From positions 8,390,021-8,454,020 of the forward strand of contig VZDJ01006585.1 of assembly GCA_008694505.1 (NCBI GenBank): 64,000 bases of DNA. The letters run 5' to 3'. The position numbers and the translations under genes were made by a program. This document shows, one piece after another, positions 1 through 12,400 of the stretch (position 1 is the stretch's first letter; each line of letters opens with the position of its first letter). The notes below the pieces were generated by a model that worked only from the letters and a program-made list of their open reading frames with translations, was not told the origin of the DNA and searched no databases. The DNA comes from Cyanoderma ruficeps (taxonomy: Eukaryota > Chordata > Aves > Passeriformes > Timaliidae).

Positions 1-1627
1 CCCCCACATCTACATTAAAAAATCTCAGTCTGAACAGATGAACATTTTTATTCTATAAAAAATATAACTTCAAACGTACCTTTTCTGCGGTTTCCCCTCC
101 CAATTGCTTTACTGACTAATAGATAAAATATACTAGGTTTAGTATGAATAATGATGTAACTGTTTAGTAAGGAGGGAATTGTTTGGGATGGAACTCCAAA
201 AAAAAAAACAACTTATACTTTCCACGTGTAGAGTTTTTGCTTAAATAGAATTGAAAGAAAAAAACCCCTATATTTGTTATCTAAGTTGCAATAGAAAAGG
301 GACACTTTATAATTTCACCTATGAGACAAATGGGCCAATGGCCAATGCAAAGTTCTCAGAAACAACTTTGATCCTACATACATCTCTGAGTTTAAGGCTC
401 CTTGTACTGACTGAATTGTCATTTTGTGATAAAGCAGAATTAAGAACAACATACCAGAAAACTCATTTGCTTTTAGAATAACATTGTCAGGCAGTGAAGT
501 TAGAGGAGGGAAAACAACAGAAGGGAACCATCCCTGCTTTATGGGAAAAGTGAAAAATCCCTTACCAATTTCAAGGCAACCAGTATCAAGAGCCAAAAGA
601 GACAGTTTGTGCAAAGGCCAGATTTGCATGGATTCCTGGCAGAAACAGCAATATTTCCACCTAATACTATGTGTGCCCTAGAAAAGGAATCATTGCTCGC
701 TACAGCAGCTGTGTTCTGCATGCAAGCCATAACACTCCTTTGTGCAAGGTCAGTTCCTCCTTCTACTTCTTATTATTCTCAAAACAGCAGTCCAGCTCAT
801 TGATACAGTGAAGGAGCAATGTCAGATGATTGGCAAGTGTCTCACCAGCAGGAAGTTAGCTGATAAGCTTCTTAGGCAGTGAGCTCTGGTAAGCAGGAAG
901 CACTGGAGCCAGCTCAAGGAAGTTACCCTTAAAATTGCTTTCCTCAGACCTCAGCCTCAGCTGCCTAATTAGAAGTTGTTGAAAGGAAGTGTCTCTGGTG
1001 TGCATTTTTCTATAGACAAGACTCAGGAAACATGTTGCTTTGGTGGCAGTAAACAGGGAGATAAATGTTTAAAAGATACCATAAAAAACCATCAGTCTGT
1101 TCACGAGTACAAGAGTGGAAAAAACAGACTAATATAAGTGTTCACTGAAAGGTTTTGAAGCAGCCTGGGACAGGTCCCAGTGGAAAAGCAGCAGGCAAAC
1201 AGGCAAGCTATGCAAATGAGTATTGGCAATTTGAACATTTCCTATTTGGGGAACCCAATCAGGCCCAGTGAAAAGAATGCTACATAATGAGGACTATCAT
1301 ATTTCTCAAAATTATCTGCTGTATAGGAAGAACAGCGGCAGACTTTTTTTATAGTGATTTAATCATATAGACAGGCACTCTCATTCTTTAAGGAAAAGAC
1401 AAAGAATATTAAATTTGGAGCATTAGATGGAGCTAATGATAGGATGTCTGTGTGAACAGAGAAGGGCATAGAGATGTAAATGCATGGGCTGCTAAGGTTA
1501 TTAAAATAACATTTGCCTGAATTTTCCCTCTTCCTACTCTGAAGTAGTGACTAGGGCTGCATTGTCATAAAATTTTGAGATCTCTAAATTCAAATTATTT
1601 TAGAAGCTCTCTCTGTATGAGTTTTTA
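1..1627. other. unannotated AT-rich sequence
   Basis: No gene, splice-supported exon or recognisable transposon was seen here. Short open frames on both strands around 250-800 are unlike known proteins and overlap one another, as expected by chance. There are short A-runs (around 200 and 260) and a slightly GC-richer patch at about 480-1000. Confidence 0.5.
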
Positions 1628-1832
1628 TGTGTGTGTGTATAGCTATAGCTATAGCTATAAATATGGATATAGATATAGATGATATAGATGATATAGATGA
1701 TATAGATGATATAGATGATATAGATTATATAGATTATATAGATTATATAGATGATATAGATATAGATACAGATCTAGATAGATATAGATATAGATATAGA
1801 TATAGATATAGATATAGATATAGATGATATAT
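1628..1832. repeat. composite TG / TAGCTA / GATATA microsatellite with a 9-bp higher-order unit
   Basis: A short (TG)n tract runs into three TAGCTA units, then GATATA, then about five tandem copies of the 9-mer GATATAGAT, three copies of a GATTATATA variant, and finally about eight to nine GATATA units. The block is uninterrupted apart from point variants such as GATACA and GATCTA. Because all units are multiples of three, one frame stays open and reads as repeated Asp/Ile/Tyr/Arg; this is a by-product of the repeat and not a protein. Such a tract is likely to vary in length between individuals. Confidence 0.95.
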
Positions 1833-1869
1833 GAAAAATTCTGATTATGAGATTATTTTCAATATGATT

Positions 1870-2060
1870 CAAAAGCGATTTTGTTACTTAGGGTTTCTCT
1901 TCCTTCACATAAACTTCCTGCCACAATACACTTTTCTGCATCAAGAAATCTCAAACAGCAGTTCCTTGGGGACACTGACATCACCAAGCTGGAGGTGGTT
2001 TTAGAGTTGTCTTCTACTTCTGACAGATACAGCTTTGCTGTTAACAGTGATGAAAAATCA
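1870..2060. other. two-strand open stretch, probably chance
   Basis: Both strands carry frames of about 60 codons here. The minus-strand frame has a weak AG site (AACAG) near its start but no convincing pyrimidine tract and no donor. It is noted only because it lies just downstream, in minus-strand order, of the candidate exon at 2334-2477. No similarity to a known family was recognised. Confidence 0.15.
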
Positions 2061-2333
2061 TCGCATGCCTAGTTAAACATCCAAAACACACAACATTAAA
2101 GTAGCCTGCTCCACTGTGCAGGCAGACAGGTTCTAGCACCCACACATGATACCAGACCGCCTCAAGTGTGCATTTTTTTTCTCAAATCTAATTATCAGGG
2201 CAGTCACATAAGTTCATCATAGATGCTACTGGCAGCAGGTCTGTCATGTTATGGCCACTACCACCCATTTCAGCTGCTCTTCAGTCCTTAGAAGAAACAT
2301 GCAGCTGCCCCTCCCCAGTAGCTGTGATCTCAC

Positions 2334-2477
2334 CTTTTCATAAAAGCAAAGGAACTCCACAAGGGAGAACACAATTGTCACCAGGACTAGCTCCATTAAC
2401 TCCATGGCACTGATATCCATGGTCTTTGGGAAAGGTTCGGCTTTCAAACTCTCCAGGATCCTTCCTGCAGCAGTGAG
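2334..2477 (-). CDS. candidate coding exon with a hydrophobic helix (unidentified)
   Basis: Read on the minus strand, a pyrimidine-rich tract ending TTCCTAG at 2478-2480 is followed by 144 nt (exactly 48 codons) fully open in one frame, then a donor AAAAG/GTGAGA at 2333-2329. The frame contains ATGs, one in a fair context (GACCATGG at about 2420), so the exon could be internal or could carry a start with a 5' leader. From that ATG the peptide has acidic/Met residues (MDISAMELMEL), then a roughly 16-residue hydrophobic stretch, then Tyr-Glu-Lys at the splice site, as expected of a membrane segment or signal anchor. I do not recognise the protein. No partner exon was found downstream, so chance remains quite possible. 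Confidence 0.22.
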
Positions 2478-2739
2478 CTAGGAAGTAGAAACTTACCATA
2501 ATTAGTCAGTGCTTGATGAGAATGCAATTGCTCCCTGAGTGTTTGTGTTATATCAGTGGAGTTGGCAGCTTCCAGTTTAAGTATTAGTGCTCCCATATAC
2601 ACCTCCCTTCTTACTCTCCTGCTGGTGGCACAGACACACTCTAAAGCCTTTCAAGGTTACTTAACTTCAACACATAGGCACAGCAGGGGGAACTAAAGAC
2701 TGGAAATCATCTCTGAATTCCCATCCTGTCGGGGTGGAT

Positions 2740-2822
2740 ATGTAGAAGCTATATATGTATATATATACACACACATATATGTATCTAGAGACATGCAAAT
2801 AAATAAATAAATAATAAGTAAT
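2740..2822. repeat. TA/TATG/CA low-complexity tract followed by (AAAT)n
   Basis: Alternating TA with GTATATATATA and ACACACATATATGTAT at about 2749-2785, then (AAAT)4-5 at about 2798-2815. Simple-sequence DNA with no other content. Confidence 0.85.
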
Positions 2823-5305
2823 AAATGTAACAGAAAATATGGATCAGAAATGGAGTTTCAAAAGAGAGTCCTATACTGTAATTTGTGGAGTATATGTCAC
2901 AGGCACAATAGAAAGTTAAAGCTTAGAGGCATTATGGACTGTCATGTCAAATCATACTTAGAGAGCTTTAATATGTGGATTACAGATACATTAAGCCATA
3001 CTCTCCCCTGACTATTATGTCAATGGGACTTTGCATATTTGAATACCACAGTGTGTAATCCTAGTACTATGCCATGCATGCACAATAGGTCTGGGTATAC
3101 ATGATATGAGTAGGAAAAGTCCAGGTTCTTTGCTAAAACATTAGTTATTTTTAGTGTATAATCAGAGGGTCAGATATGATTGTTTTATAAACTCTCTTTA
3201 TAAAAAAAATAGCAGTCACAAATGTGCATTTATGATAAAAAAACTGGCATGTATTTCAATAAAATAAAAAAAAAGATTTTTCCCACCCCATTTTCTTTTA
3301 TTTTCAGATTACTACTTCAGTGCATTCGAGCTGAATGAAGATCTTAAAACAACTATGCTATCTTAACTACTTATTTTTTTCTCTCTGCCCTCCAAATGGG
3401 TCCTTGCTGTCCCCAATTATTGAACTGTTCTTTCATCTTCTCAAGGGAGATTCAATCTTTCCAAATCTCTACTTACTGATGCTCCCTCTTTCAGTCAGTT
3501 ACTGAATTTCATCACCTCTCTTCCACCACAAATTTGAGCTTCCCACAAATTTAGATAGCACACACTTGTGACTAACTTCCTTCAGCTCAACTTATTGATT
3601 TGTTTCTTCTGATGTGTAAAGAATAGGACATATATTGGGGGAGTGCACACAACAAAACCAGAAAGGAGTTTCCGTGAAAAACTTTATTCTTGTAAAACTG
3701 ATAAACGGTGGTTATGGTCATGGTTATGTTTGCATTAACAGTTTCTTTTAGGTAATAGGAGCATATCTATTGAGTGAAACAGCTGTTGCTGAAAGCTGAT
3801 GTCCATAAAGTACACAGTTAGTTGGAGATTTACTTCAGATTATCCAATTATTGCACCTTTTTCTGGCTTCCACATAAAAGTTGGAATTATTTTGATTTAT
3901 TTCATCCCAAAGTAATTCAGTTTATGCACCCTTAAATAGCTCCAATTGCAAACCAAAGTGGTTATAGTTGGAAAATTTGCTGCAAAGGTGTTCCTCACCC
4001 GGGCTAAATGGTAATTTAGATGTACATGTATCAAACATGGTAATTTCTTACCCAAATCACCACAGCTAAGTTCAGGCACCAACTAAAATATCAGAAGGTT
4101 GCGAGTGTAGTTTTCAGAAATCCTTATCTTTTCCCAGCTGAAAGAAACAGCTTTCCAGCGGGGAAATCAGTACAGGGCCCAGTAGAGCATTCTAAAAATT
4201 GGTGCTACTTAATGTAAAGAACTTTAAAATTTCTAAGTATTAGAGGTTTAAAAGAATGACATGAATATCTGGAGCATATGTGTGGAATAAAGTGAGACAA
4301 TCTTTTATCTTGAAACAGTCTTTAACTTTTGCAAAATAGATGGAACTTGTATGGGAGAGCTTATACAAGGATTGGCTACTGCAGGATTCTTGGATTTTTG
4401 TGTCAAAAATATATATCCAGTGCTGGAAATGGTTCTGGAATAAAGAAATCATGGATCTGATCTCATAGCAAAATTCTAATCTATATGTGTCATTTATTTC
4501 CCTTCACAGGTAAAAGATTATTCACAGCCTGAATGTCAATCACAGCTGTGCATGAAAACCTGTCTTCAGAAAAAAATAAAAAAACAATTCTCCCATCCCT
4601 TTTGTTTCTTTCTGTCTCTATTCTGGTGGTTTGGTTTCATATCTTCCTTTGGCTTTTACATTCTTACAGTCTCCAAAATCCTCAGTTTCCTTCTACAGCC
4701 CCATATTTATATAAGCACCTGTTGAGGCCTCTATTTTTTCTGTCACTTATCTCCCCTAGTTTCCTTCCTCCCTCATTCTAGATTTCCTTTCTGCTCTTTC
4801 CTTACCTTGAGAGACACTGTCAATCTAAGACTAGTCTGTGGTTTATGCTGTAACATTTTATAAAGAAGACACACGTGTCCAGAATGCTCACTTATTTTTG
4901 AAGCCATGAGGCAGCATCTACTCTTCTGTAGTTTTAGTGGTTTGCTTTTTTAGAGGCACATTTTTTTTCTGCAAATTTCTAAAAATACTCAATCTTTATA
5001 TCTAAACAGGCACAACCACACTGTCTGTGATAGCAGTGTTCAAGTTCCATGATTGGTTTTTAACAGCAAAACACAGGCTACTTTCCATGCTGTGTTGGAG
5101 AAGATCACAAATTTGAATTCTTTTTTCCCTACCAAAAACCCCATCATCTTGCCTGTGCTTTCCTGCCTGGAAAATCAATTTGCTCACTTCTGATGGAGGA
5201 AATTAAACAAAATGTTTGTAAATTGAATGAAGGCAGAGTTTAGGCTCAGGTTTTGAACATCATAGCAAAAAGGACACAGATGGAGAGTATTCAAAGAAAC
5301 ATTAG
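2823..5305. other. unannotated AT-rich sequence with one weak terminal-exon candidate
   Basis: No recognisable transposon. At 3290-3307 a strong pyrimidine tract ends TTTTATTTTCAG on the plus strand and is followed by a 19-codon open frame to TAA at 3364-3366; this is too short to support alone. The sequence after it (3370-3580) is pyrimidine-rich. Frames at 4240-4452 (minus) and 4533-4781 (plus) look random, the latter rich in Leu, Phe, Ser and Pro because of C/T-rich DNA. Confidence 0.4.
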
Positions 5306-5476
5306 AGTGCAAAAACAATCCACAAAATAGTGGAGAATAGACCTTCACCTAATGTAGAAGCCCTTAAGGAGCTGCTGCAGAGGCTGAAATTAGAAGGAGA
5401 TTACAATGAAGAAACAAAATTATTTTTGGTAGTGTATCGCCCCTATATTCCCACTAAAAACTGCTTGCCACCATGA
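5306..5476 (+). other. short protein-like open frame, unidentified (possible exon or gene relic)
   Basis: A 56-codon frame lies between an upstream TAG at 5303-5305 and TGA at 5474-5476. It has no ATG. The middle reads as a plausible amphipathic helix (VEALKELLQRLKLEG) followed by charged, then beta-like residues (ETKLFLVVYRPY), which is unlike the Ser/Leu/Phe/Ile-rich translations of neighbouring AT-rich DNA. Possible splice signals exist: AAAATAG at 5324-5330 and TTTTTG/GTAGTG near 5428, but the first lacks a pyrimidine tract. It could be an exon, a decayed retrocopy or chance. No family was recognised. Confidence 0.15.
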
Positions 5477-6959
5477 ACGGGTATGTACAAATTGTCAGCA
5501 AATCCTAAAGACTTTTGTTACTAATAATTGTTTTAAATATCAGCCCATGTCTAACTGATCTGTTAATAGGTGCCTCAGGTGAGTGAATATGCTTTGATGT
5601 ACAGCATTATGCTTCACAATGTGCATCCCTGGCTCAGTAAAGTATAATCTCTTGTGTTCTGTTGCTTTGTTTAATTAATTTTAAAGTTCTTTCTAATTAT
5701 TAACCTGAATTCTTTATTATTTTCCCTTTGCAACGGATGATTTAACACAGCTTTCATGCCCATTCCCACCCCCTCTGACTCATGTAGAAATATAGTCTGA
5801 AGGAAAGCTGAAAGCTTAAGCTTTGATGCCTGAAAGCCTGTTTTATTTTCTGATGCTAGATTAGTTGTTCTGTTACGTAAGGAATTTGATGACTATTTTC
5901 TCTCTAGTCTCTAACTAGGCAAATAAATTCAATATGGTTGTGTGGGTTGTTTTTTTTGTTGTTTTTTTTTCATATAGATAAAAATATGGGGGAGGAAAAG
6001 CATCATAATAAATCAGATTTATTTTTTAAAGACAGTTATGCTGTAAAATTATTTTCCTCTCCTGTGGGCATAAAGACTGGAAGAGTTTAAAGTACCCTGT
6101 CCAAAAATTGTGCCCCTGTGTGTGGTTTGAGGCCACTGAAAAGTACATGTGCTGAAGCTGGGTGGGTCTTTTTTTTTTTAAGTTTGTTTTTTGGCTTTGG
6201 CTATTTTCATAAATATTTTAATTTATTCCACCAAGTCTTTATACCCTTTAAATTACATTGCAGCAGTGAAATGTTCAGACTTCAGGAGAAAATGGCTCCT
6301 GGGGAAAAAGTCAAACTTTCTGTACTGTTATGTGATACCAGAGTATAATGAGTATGTAAAGTATCAAATTAAAAAATGTTAGCAGTTTATTATAGCTGAG
6401 CAATCACTGAATGAGAAACAGGTTTCCCTTTCATTGAGCATTAAGGACATGACCTGAGGCTGATAAGCACACTGTTGCCTCAGATTCAACGTTTGATTTA
6501 GGGCTGGAGTAGTTGCCAGCCAAAAATCAACCAAGGATTTGTTTGTTTGTTTAATCAATAATTTTCCAAGCTGCTTATAGTAAAGAAGTATTGTAATGAA
6601 TAAAGAAATTAACTAGGTTTAAGTTATGCATTTACATTTATCATACCCAGTTTTTCTCCAAGCCACTGCAATACAAATCATCCTTTGAAGACAGCTAGAC
6701 CCTGCACAACAATTCCTTATGGTTGTGTATATTTCACCACAGTTCTGCGCACTTTTGGTGCCCATTTGTCTTCTCTGACACCTCCTCCTCAGTTGCTGCA
6801 ATATTTGCTGTTGATGGAGAAATTACTGCTGAATTAAGGGAAATGGATGCGCTGCCCTTTAAATCTTACGAGCTACCCAAGGCATCCTTGTGGGTTTTGC
6901 CAAGTTCTTTTCACATGTCAGGTCTCTCAGCTATTCCACTACTGTGATCACACAAGTTC
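5477..6959. other. unannotated AT-rich sequence
   Basis: No gene or recognised transposon. It contains T-rich runs near 5950-5970 and 6170-6180 and a short (TTTG)n at about 6540-6552. Confidence 0.45.
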
Positions 6960-7650
6960 AACTTCCTGCAAACATGTTGTGTCCAGCAACAAGACATATT
7001 CCTGTGTGAAGGTCTCGGCCTAGTCCCATGCCTGCTGCAGAAGCATGGCTGGTACAGCTGCCATCAGTGATCACAGAAGCTTCCAAGTGTTCAGGGTGGA
7101 ACTTTCACCCATAAGGATGACTGGGATGACAGACATGTGCCCAAGTCCTGCCTGGTGAGAAGCTGAGGTGTGTTGAGGCTGTACTCCTGGATCTAACCCT
7201 CAGGAGCAGTCACAGCTCCCCTAGCCTCAACAGGACTTTTGATGTTAAACCCTGCACTGCTGCTTGGTAGAACCTGAGGCACTCGGCCACTCTGAGCAGT
7301 CTCTGGGTCAGGATGTTCTTGGGTCAGGGACAGGATCAGACCCAGTGAAGGGAGCAAGGGCCAGACACAGCCCTTGGATGGGTGGACATGACTGCAGGGA
7401 CAGGGTCTGGACCTGCAGGGCAAGTGAAGGCAGGGCTGTGAGGAAGCAGGGCTCAAGCTGGGCTGAAATGCAGCTGGCAACAGCTCCCAGGATGGGAGCA
7501 CAGGTTACTGCTGTGTGCCCAGGAGCCTGACCTCAGGCCTGACGGGACTGCACTCTCTGTCCCTGGCTGTGGCACCCAAGGCTCAAAACAGCAGTTCCAT
7601 AGCGCCCACAGTTGTTCCTGGGCAATACATGTTCCTCTCCATCCTGCCTC
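6960..7650. other. GC-rich, CpG-poor island of unknown origin
   Basis: This stretch is far richer in G and C than the surrounding window, with many CAGGG, CCTGG and GGGAC words, yet CpG dinucleotides are rare (for example near 7016, 7282, 7541 and 7601). That suits an old methylated insertion or exonic relic better than an active CpG-island promoter. Open frames of 66-102 codons exist on both strands because GC-rich DNA has few stop codons; none resembles a known protein. A decayed LTR or other unclassified retroelement is the simplest explanation, but no terminal motif was recognised. Confidence 0.5.
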
Positions 7651-9345
7651 CAAAGGGTTTTTCTGCTACTCACATATTTTTACAGAAATATAGTATGCCA
7701 TACATCAAAGGTAATGTTTTATACAGCAATTTTTGAGCTAGTGAAAAATAACAAAGTAAAAATAGACCTATAACAAAATCAAACAAGCAAGCAGATGTTT
7801 TCCTTCCACACAGGTAATTTAAAGATTTCGTGAAAATTCAATTTGAGTTTAGAATAACCAGGACAAAGCATTCATAACACATTTTTCTTTCAATTAATTC
7901 ATTCTTAAAGCTAGGAATTGATGTTGTTTGTAATATAGTTCCTTTTTTCTTGTTGTCTCTAATGGAAATGTACTACGGAATGAACTAGAAGAGAACTAAT
8001 ATGAGATGCATCATTTGGAAAGGTAAATTTCTGAGAGAGACATTAGCAAGCAGGAAACACAGATTCTGAATAAAATTATCATCCCAGTCTTAATTACATT
8101 TATTGACACAATAGTAATATTCTTCCCATTTCTTAGGTTTCATCCCTGACTGCTGTGATCACAGTGAGCCCACTGTACAGTTTGTTTGACCACACTTGAT
8201 TGCATTTCCCTGTTCTCTTGCAATGTTGTTCCTAATGTACTCTAATAGAGAAGTAGAAATGCTAATACAGAGTAATGCAGCATGTGGGGGTAGTTTGTTG
8301 ACTTCTTTCTTGTGATTTTTGAACAATTCAGCCTTGCCATTTTCCACATATTTTTTTTCTTTTTTTAATCTATTAGAAAAATTCTGATTTTTTGGTTTTA
8401 TCTTATTTTTTTCTCCTGCTCAGTGCAGCTGCAGACATATTGATTTATAAAGTAGAAGCATCCACAGACCAAGACAGAACATGTATCCTAGTGGTTAGGG
8501 TTATAAAAACCCATGAAAAAATTATGTTTGCACTAAAAAAAGTGCCTAACCTTTTCCTTGTTGTCCTCAAGAAACAACAAGTTTTTCCAATAAGAAAAGA
8601 AGTTGTGTTTGGAAATGAAGATATCTTGTTAGGTCTTCACTCTCCACCTTTTCAAAGAAATTTGGCCAAAGTTAAAGTCTAGGTTAAGGGAGTACGAATT
8701 CTTTTAACTTTATTTGCAATAAGCATTCAGTGTTGTAGGGGTTCTGGTTTTTTTTAAATCAGAACTAAATATGGTTTTCAGAACACCAGCATTCTTCCTT
8801 CCCCCTCCCCAACCAACTTCCCTTTCAAACTTCCTTTTCAGTCTGAACCTGGACTTTCATTACCCTGTATGTGGGATGTTACAATCCATCTCTGCAGCAC
8901 ACATGGAATGGGTGATGTTTTGACTCATCCAAGTTCACACACTGAACACATCTCAGACTGTGCTGGACCCTTTTGGTTCTTTTATATAAATATACCACTA
9001 GTAGACTGCAGACAAAAAAAACCACTGCTCTGGGCTCTCTTTTTCTTCTTTCCCATCTGTGTCACAGTCCAGCCCACTTGTTTCTCAGAAACTGCAGATA
9101 GTGTTTTGTTATGCTTGGGTTGCTTTCAGAACAGCATTTTTCTTTCTCTGATGCTAGTCAGTAACTTTCTCATAATCAATGAATGTCATTCACATTGGCA
9201 GGTTATTTTCATTCATCTTTACCAAGAACTCATTAGTCACTGGAGTTCTCCATAAAACATCCTGATTAATAGCCTCTCTGGTTTTTGGTTGAGTAGAAAA
9301 ACTCTGTTGTACTTATTTGGTGAATTTCTCAGTCATTTAAGCATA
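7651..9345. other. unannotated AT-rich sequence
   Basis: No gene or recognised repeat. The 128-codon frame at 8869-9255 has no ATG-context, splice or similarity support and is rich in Phe, Leu, Ser, Cys and His; I regard it as chance. Confidence 0.45.
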
Positions 9346-9405
9346 GGATCTTAGAAATCAGAGTTGAAGGCTTCACCTAGTCCTGCCTGCACCCAGAGAA
9401 GATAA
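9346..9405 (-). mobile_element. old CR1-like 3' tail fragment
   Basis: The plus strand reads GGATCTTAGAAATCAGAGTT, then a GAAGGC..CACCTAGTCCTGCCTG pattern. This resembles the reverse complement of the amniote CR1 3' end (AGAATCATAGAGTTGGAAGG..ATCTAGTCC). It is short and diverged, so the call is tentative. Nothing identifiable as CR1 body was found beyond it. Confidence 0.35.
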
Positions 9406-12400
9406 AAATTGTTATTTTTCTATCTGATAGACTGCATAAATGTAATTCTTTCAACCTTTATTTTTCTTAATATTCACTTTTTCTAGATGCTTTATTAGCC
9501 TTACTATGCAATTATTGCAATCTTCTCTTGTTGTTGGACTCTGTTCTGGAAAAGGATCCACTAAAGTCAGGAAGAGCTAAATTTTTTTTTTTAATTCTTC
9601 CTATGTCTTACATCCAACAGTCATCTTAGTTCATTCAAGAATGAGATTTTCCTGTTTTGCAACAGGATCACACTAGTGGCTTCTATTCATTTTGAAGTCT
9701 ATGTTAAGCTTTTTATCTTTTTCATCCAACTGCACAGCTAATACCTATTTCAAATGTATGTATCTTATTTCTCCTTTCTAGGTTCAATGCTTTACACCTG
9801 TCTAAAATCACTCACACAAAATTCAAGGAACATCTCTTCTCCAAGCCTCATTTTCGACCTCCGAAATGTGTTTGCCACCCTTCCCAGACTGAATTCTACT
9901 ATAAAGTTTGTATATCTTACTTGGATTACTCAAAGGCTCTTATACCAGAATAATGCATTGACTTCCAAGAAATTAACTTAATCAGGTCTATATGACTTAC
10001 TGGGTCTTCAATATCTTTTGCCAAAGACTGCTGCTGCTAGTGCAATTGTGCATTCACATGAGTTGTTTTCCCAATTGTCATTTCTATAAACATCTGCCGT
10101 GCAAAGCCAATCACTGTTTTGTTTGGGATTTTTTGCAGATTCCTTTCCAATTCAGCATAGTGTATTATGTAAGCAAACCTCTCTCCATGTTGTTCTATGT
10201 TCCCAATGAAATGGAATGGGATATACAATCTTATCAGTGAGGAATACATTTGTTGTTGCCCTTTCACCTGTTTCCAGTCTTACTCCAGCAGCTGTTTCTC
10301 TCCAGACCCTCCTGCATTCCACCAATTATGTGTTTGTTGATGTCTTCTGCAACCACTTTCCCAAGTGCTTTTTGTATTTCACTACACTAAACCACCTCTC
10401 TGGTTTCTTGGTTATCTCACCAATATCTTGGCGGCTACTTCCTATGATGAATCAACCTTTGCACACATTATCGCTTTGCATCTGGCATTCATACCTTCAG
10501 TCTGCCAAAGCTTTGGATTTATTCAGTTCAATGCTAATTTCTATCACACCAAGCATTTCTAATTGAATTTGGGACGCTTTCTGCAGATTAGGTTTCCTCT
10601 CTTCCACTTCCATCTTTGTATTTGGCATAGCCATACCTAGCAGGAGGACTGACAGCATATAAAGGCCAATTACATATTTCTACAGCCCACTGCAGCTTTT
10701 CACTCTGCCCAGGATACAGAAAGTTAAGTGCTGGAATTGCTTGACTAAGTCATTAATATATATGTGCCAAAAAAATAAGGAACTAAGGTAGCACAACAGG
10801 GAATATCTCCAGTTTACTACTTGACTTCCAGAAAGGGAAACAGAATGACTTCTGAAAAAAGATTGAATGAGTGAGCAAATTAGAAATTGGAAAGATGATA
10901 AGGGAAAGATTTAGAAAGTCTAACAATGCTTTGAAATCCTCTTAGTGCTGCTGTCACTGCCATAACCAGCCTGCTGCTCTGCTACTTTGTTAAATCAGCC
11001 CTTCTAAATGCAGTGTTTGTCAGTGACACTACTTGCAATTTGGTGCCAGTTCAATACTTAGCAGAATAGGTAAGGACAGTGGAAAAGACATTTGCAGCAG
11101 GAAATTTTCTTTTCATATCAGCTGATGAAGTCCAAGGTTCTCCATGGTTTATTGGTACATTGGTTAATTGTCAATATAATGAGGCTAATGGTACAGTTCT
11201 TTACAAAGATACTATTTATCATGTTTAATATTCAGAGACTTTACATTCATTCTGCAACATGTAGCAGAGCTAAGATGAAAGGTCTCCGTAGTTATTTAAT
11301 CTCTATTTCTGTTTCTATTTGCTTTGAGATTTGTCATCCAGTTCAATATATTTTGGCAAGGTACACCCACTTTGATTTAATATAATAGACCAACATAAGT
11401 GAAAAAGATTGAGTTTTCCGTAAAGCAAACAAACAGATTTTTTGCATTTTTCTGCCTTAAAGAGCAATATAGGAGTAACACATTTTTTATTGACATTCTG
11501 CCTATATTAAGGCTTCATAATGTGTTTATTGAGCAGAATCAGATTCCTAGTTTTGGAGATCCACAAACCAGTAATTGCTTTCATTTAAGGAAACGTCCAT
11601 AAATGTGTGGTTATGATTACATACCTATATTCTATTCAAGTCAATGTGGCTTAAGTATATGCTTAAAATTTTGATAATTAACCAAGGACTTTCTTAATGT
11701 GATAGGGACCTAAGAGAACTTACTAATGGGAAAATAAATCCTTAGTCAAATTTTGTACTTTAAAACATATTTATACACAATATGATCATATATAGTAAGT
11801 TCCTATAGAGTTACTACATTACTTTATGATTTTGAACTTGGATAATGATTATTTACAATACTGAAATCTTTACAGTGTTCAAATCCTTTTTGTAATCATC
11901 TGGAAAGGGGGTTACATCTGTTTATGGATATTTTTTTTAAATAAAGTCTTTTAATCATTTTTTTCTGTCTAGAAAAACACATTTTATATATGGGCCTGTG
12001 CAAATGACGTTGAGGAATATATCTGGTCCGGGTAGCTTGGCTTACAAAGTGAGGATTGTGATGCAGATTGAGCTCAGGGTGGGAGCCCAAGATAAGAGGC
12101 TGTGAACTGCCAACCTTTGGTACAAAAAACAGGATAGCAGTGGGTTACATCAGTCAGGGGAACGGACACTGGGAGACAGGAGCCAGGAATTGACAGCACT
12201 TTACCTAATAAAGATGAAGACCATTGTCTGCCATCAGGTAGAGGTCCACTGACATGGAGAGGAAGAGGGAGGCACAGAGGGCCACCCAAGAGCTGGTGTC
12301 ATGTTTGAAAGTAACACTGGTCAAATGGATGTGACAAGAGTACATAAAGAGTTTTGACCACCTTAGGTTAAAAGTCAATTACACTAGCAGCAGCTTCTGT

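Noticed and set aside
1627..1827. Asp-Ile/Tyr-Arg repeat protein
   Set aside because: It is the translation of a microsatellite whose units are multiples of three.
7193..7501. Gene in the GC-rich island
   Set aside because: The 102-codon frame is open because stop codons are rare in GC-rich DNA; a competing frame is open on the other strand and neither resembles a known protein.
8869..9255. 128-codon open frame, rich in Cys and hydrophobic residues
   Set aside because: No signal or domain pattern, no splice context, and T-rich DNA explains the Phe/Leu content.
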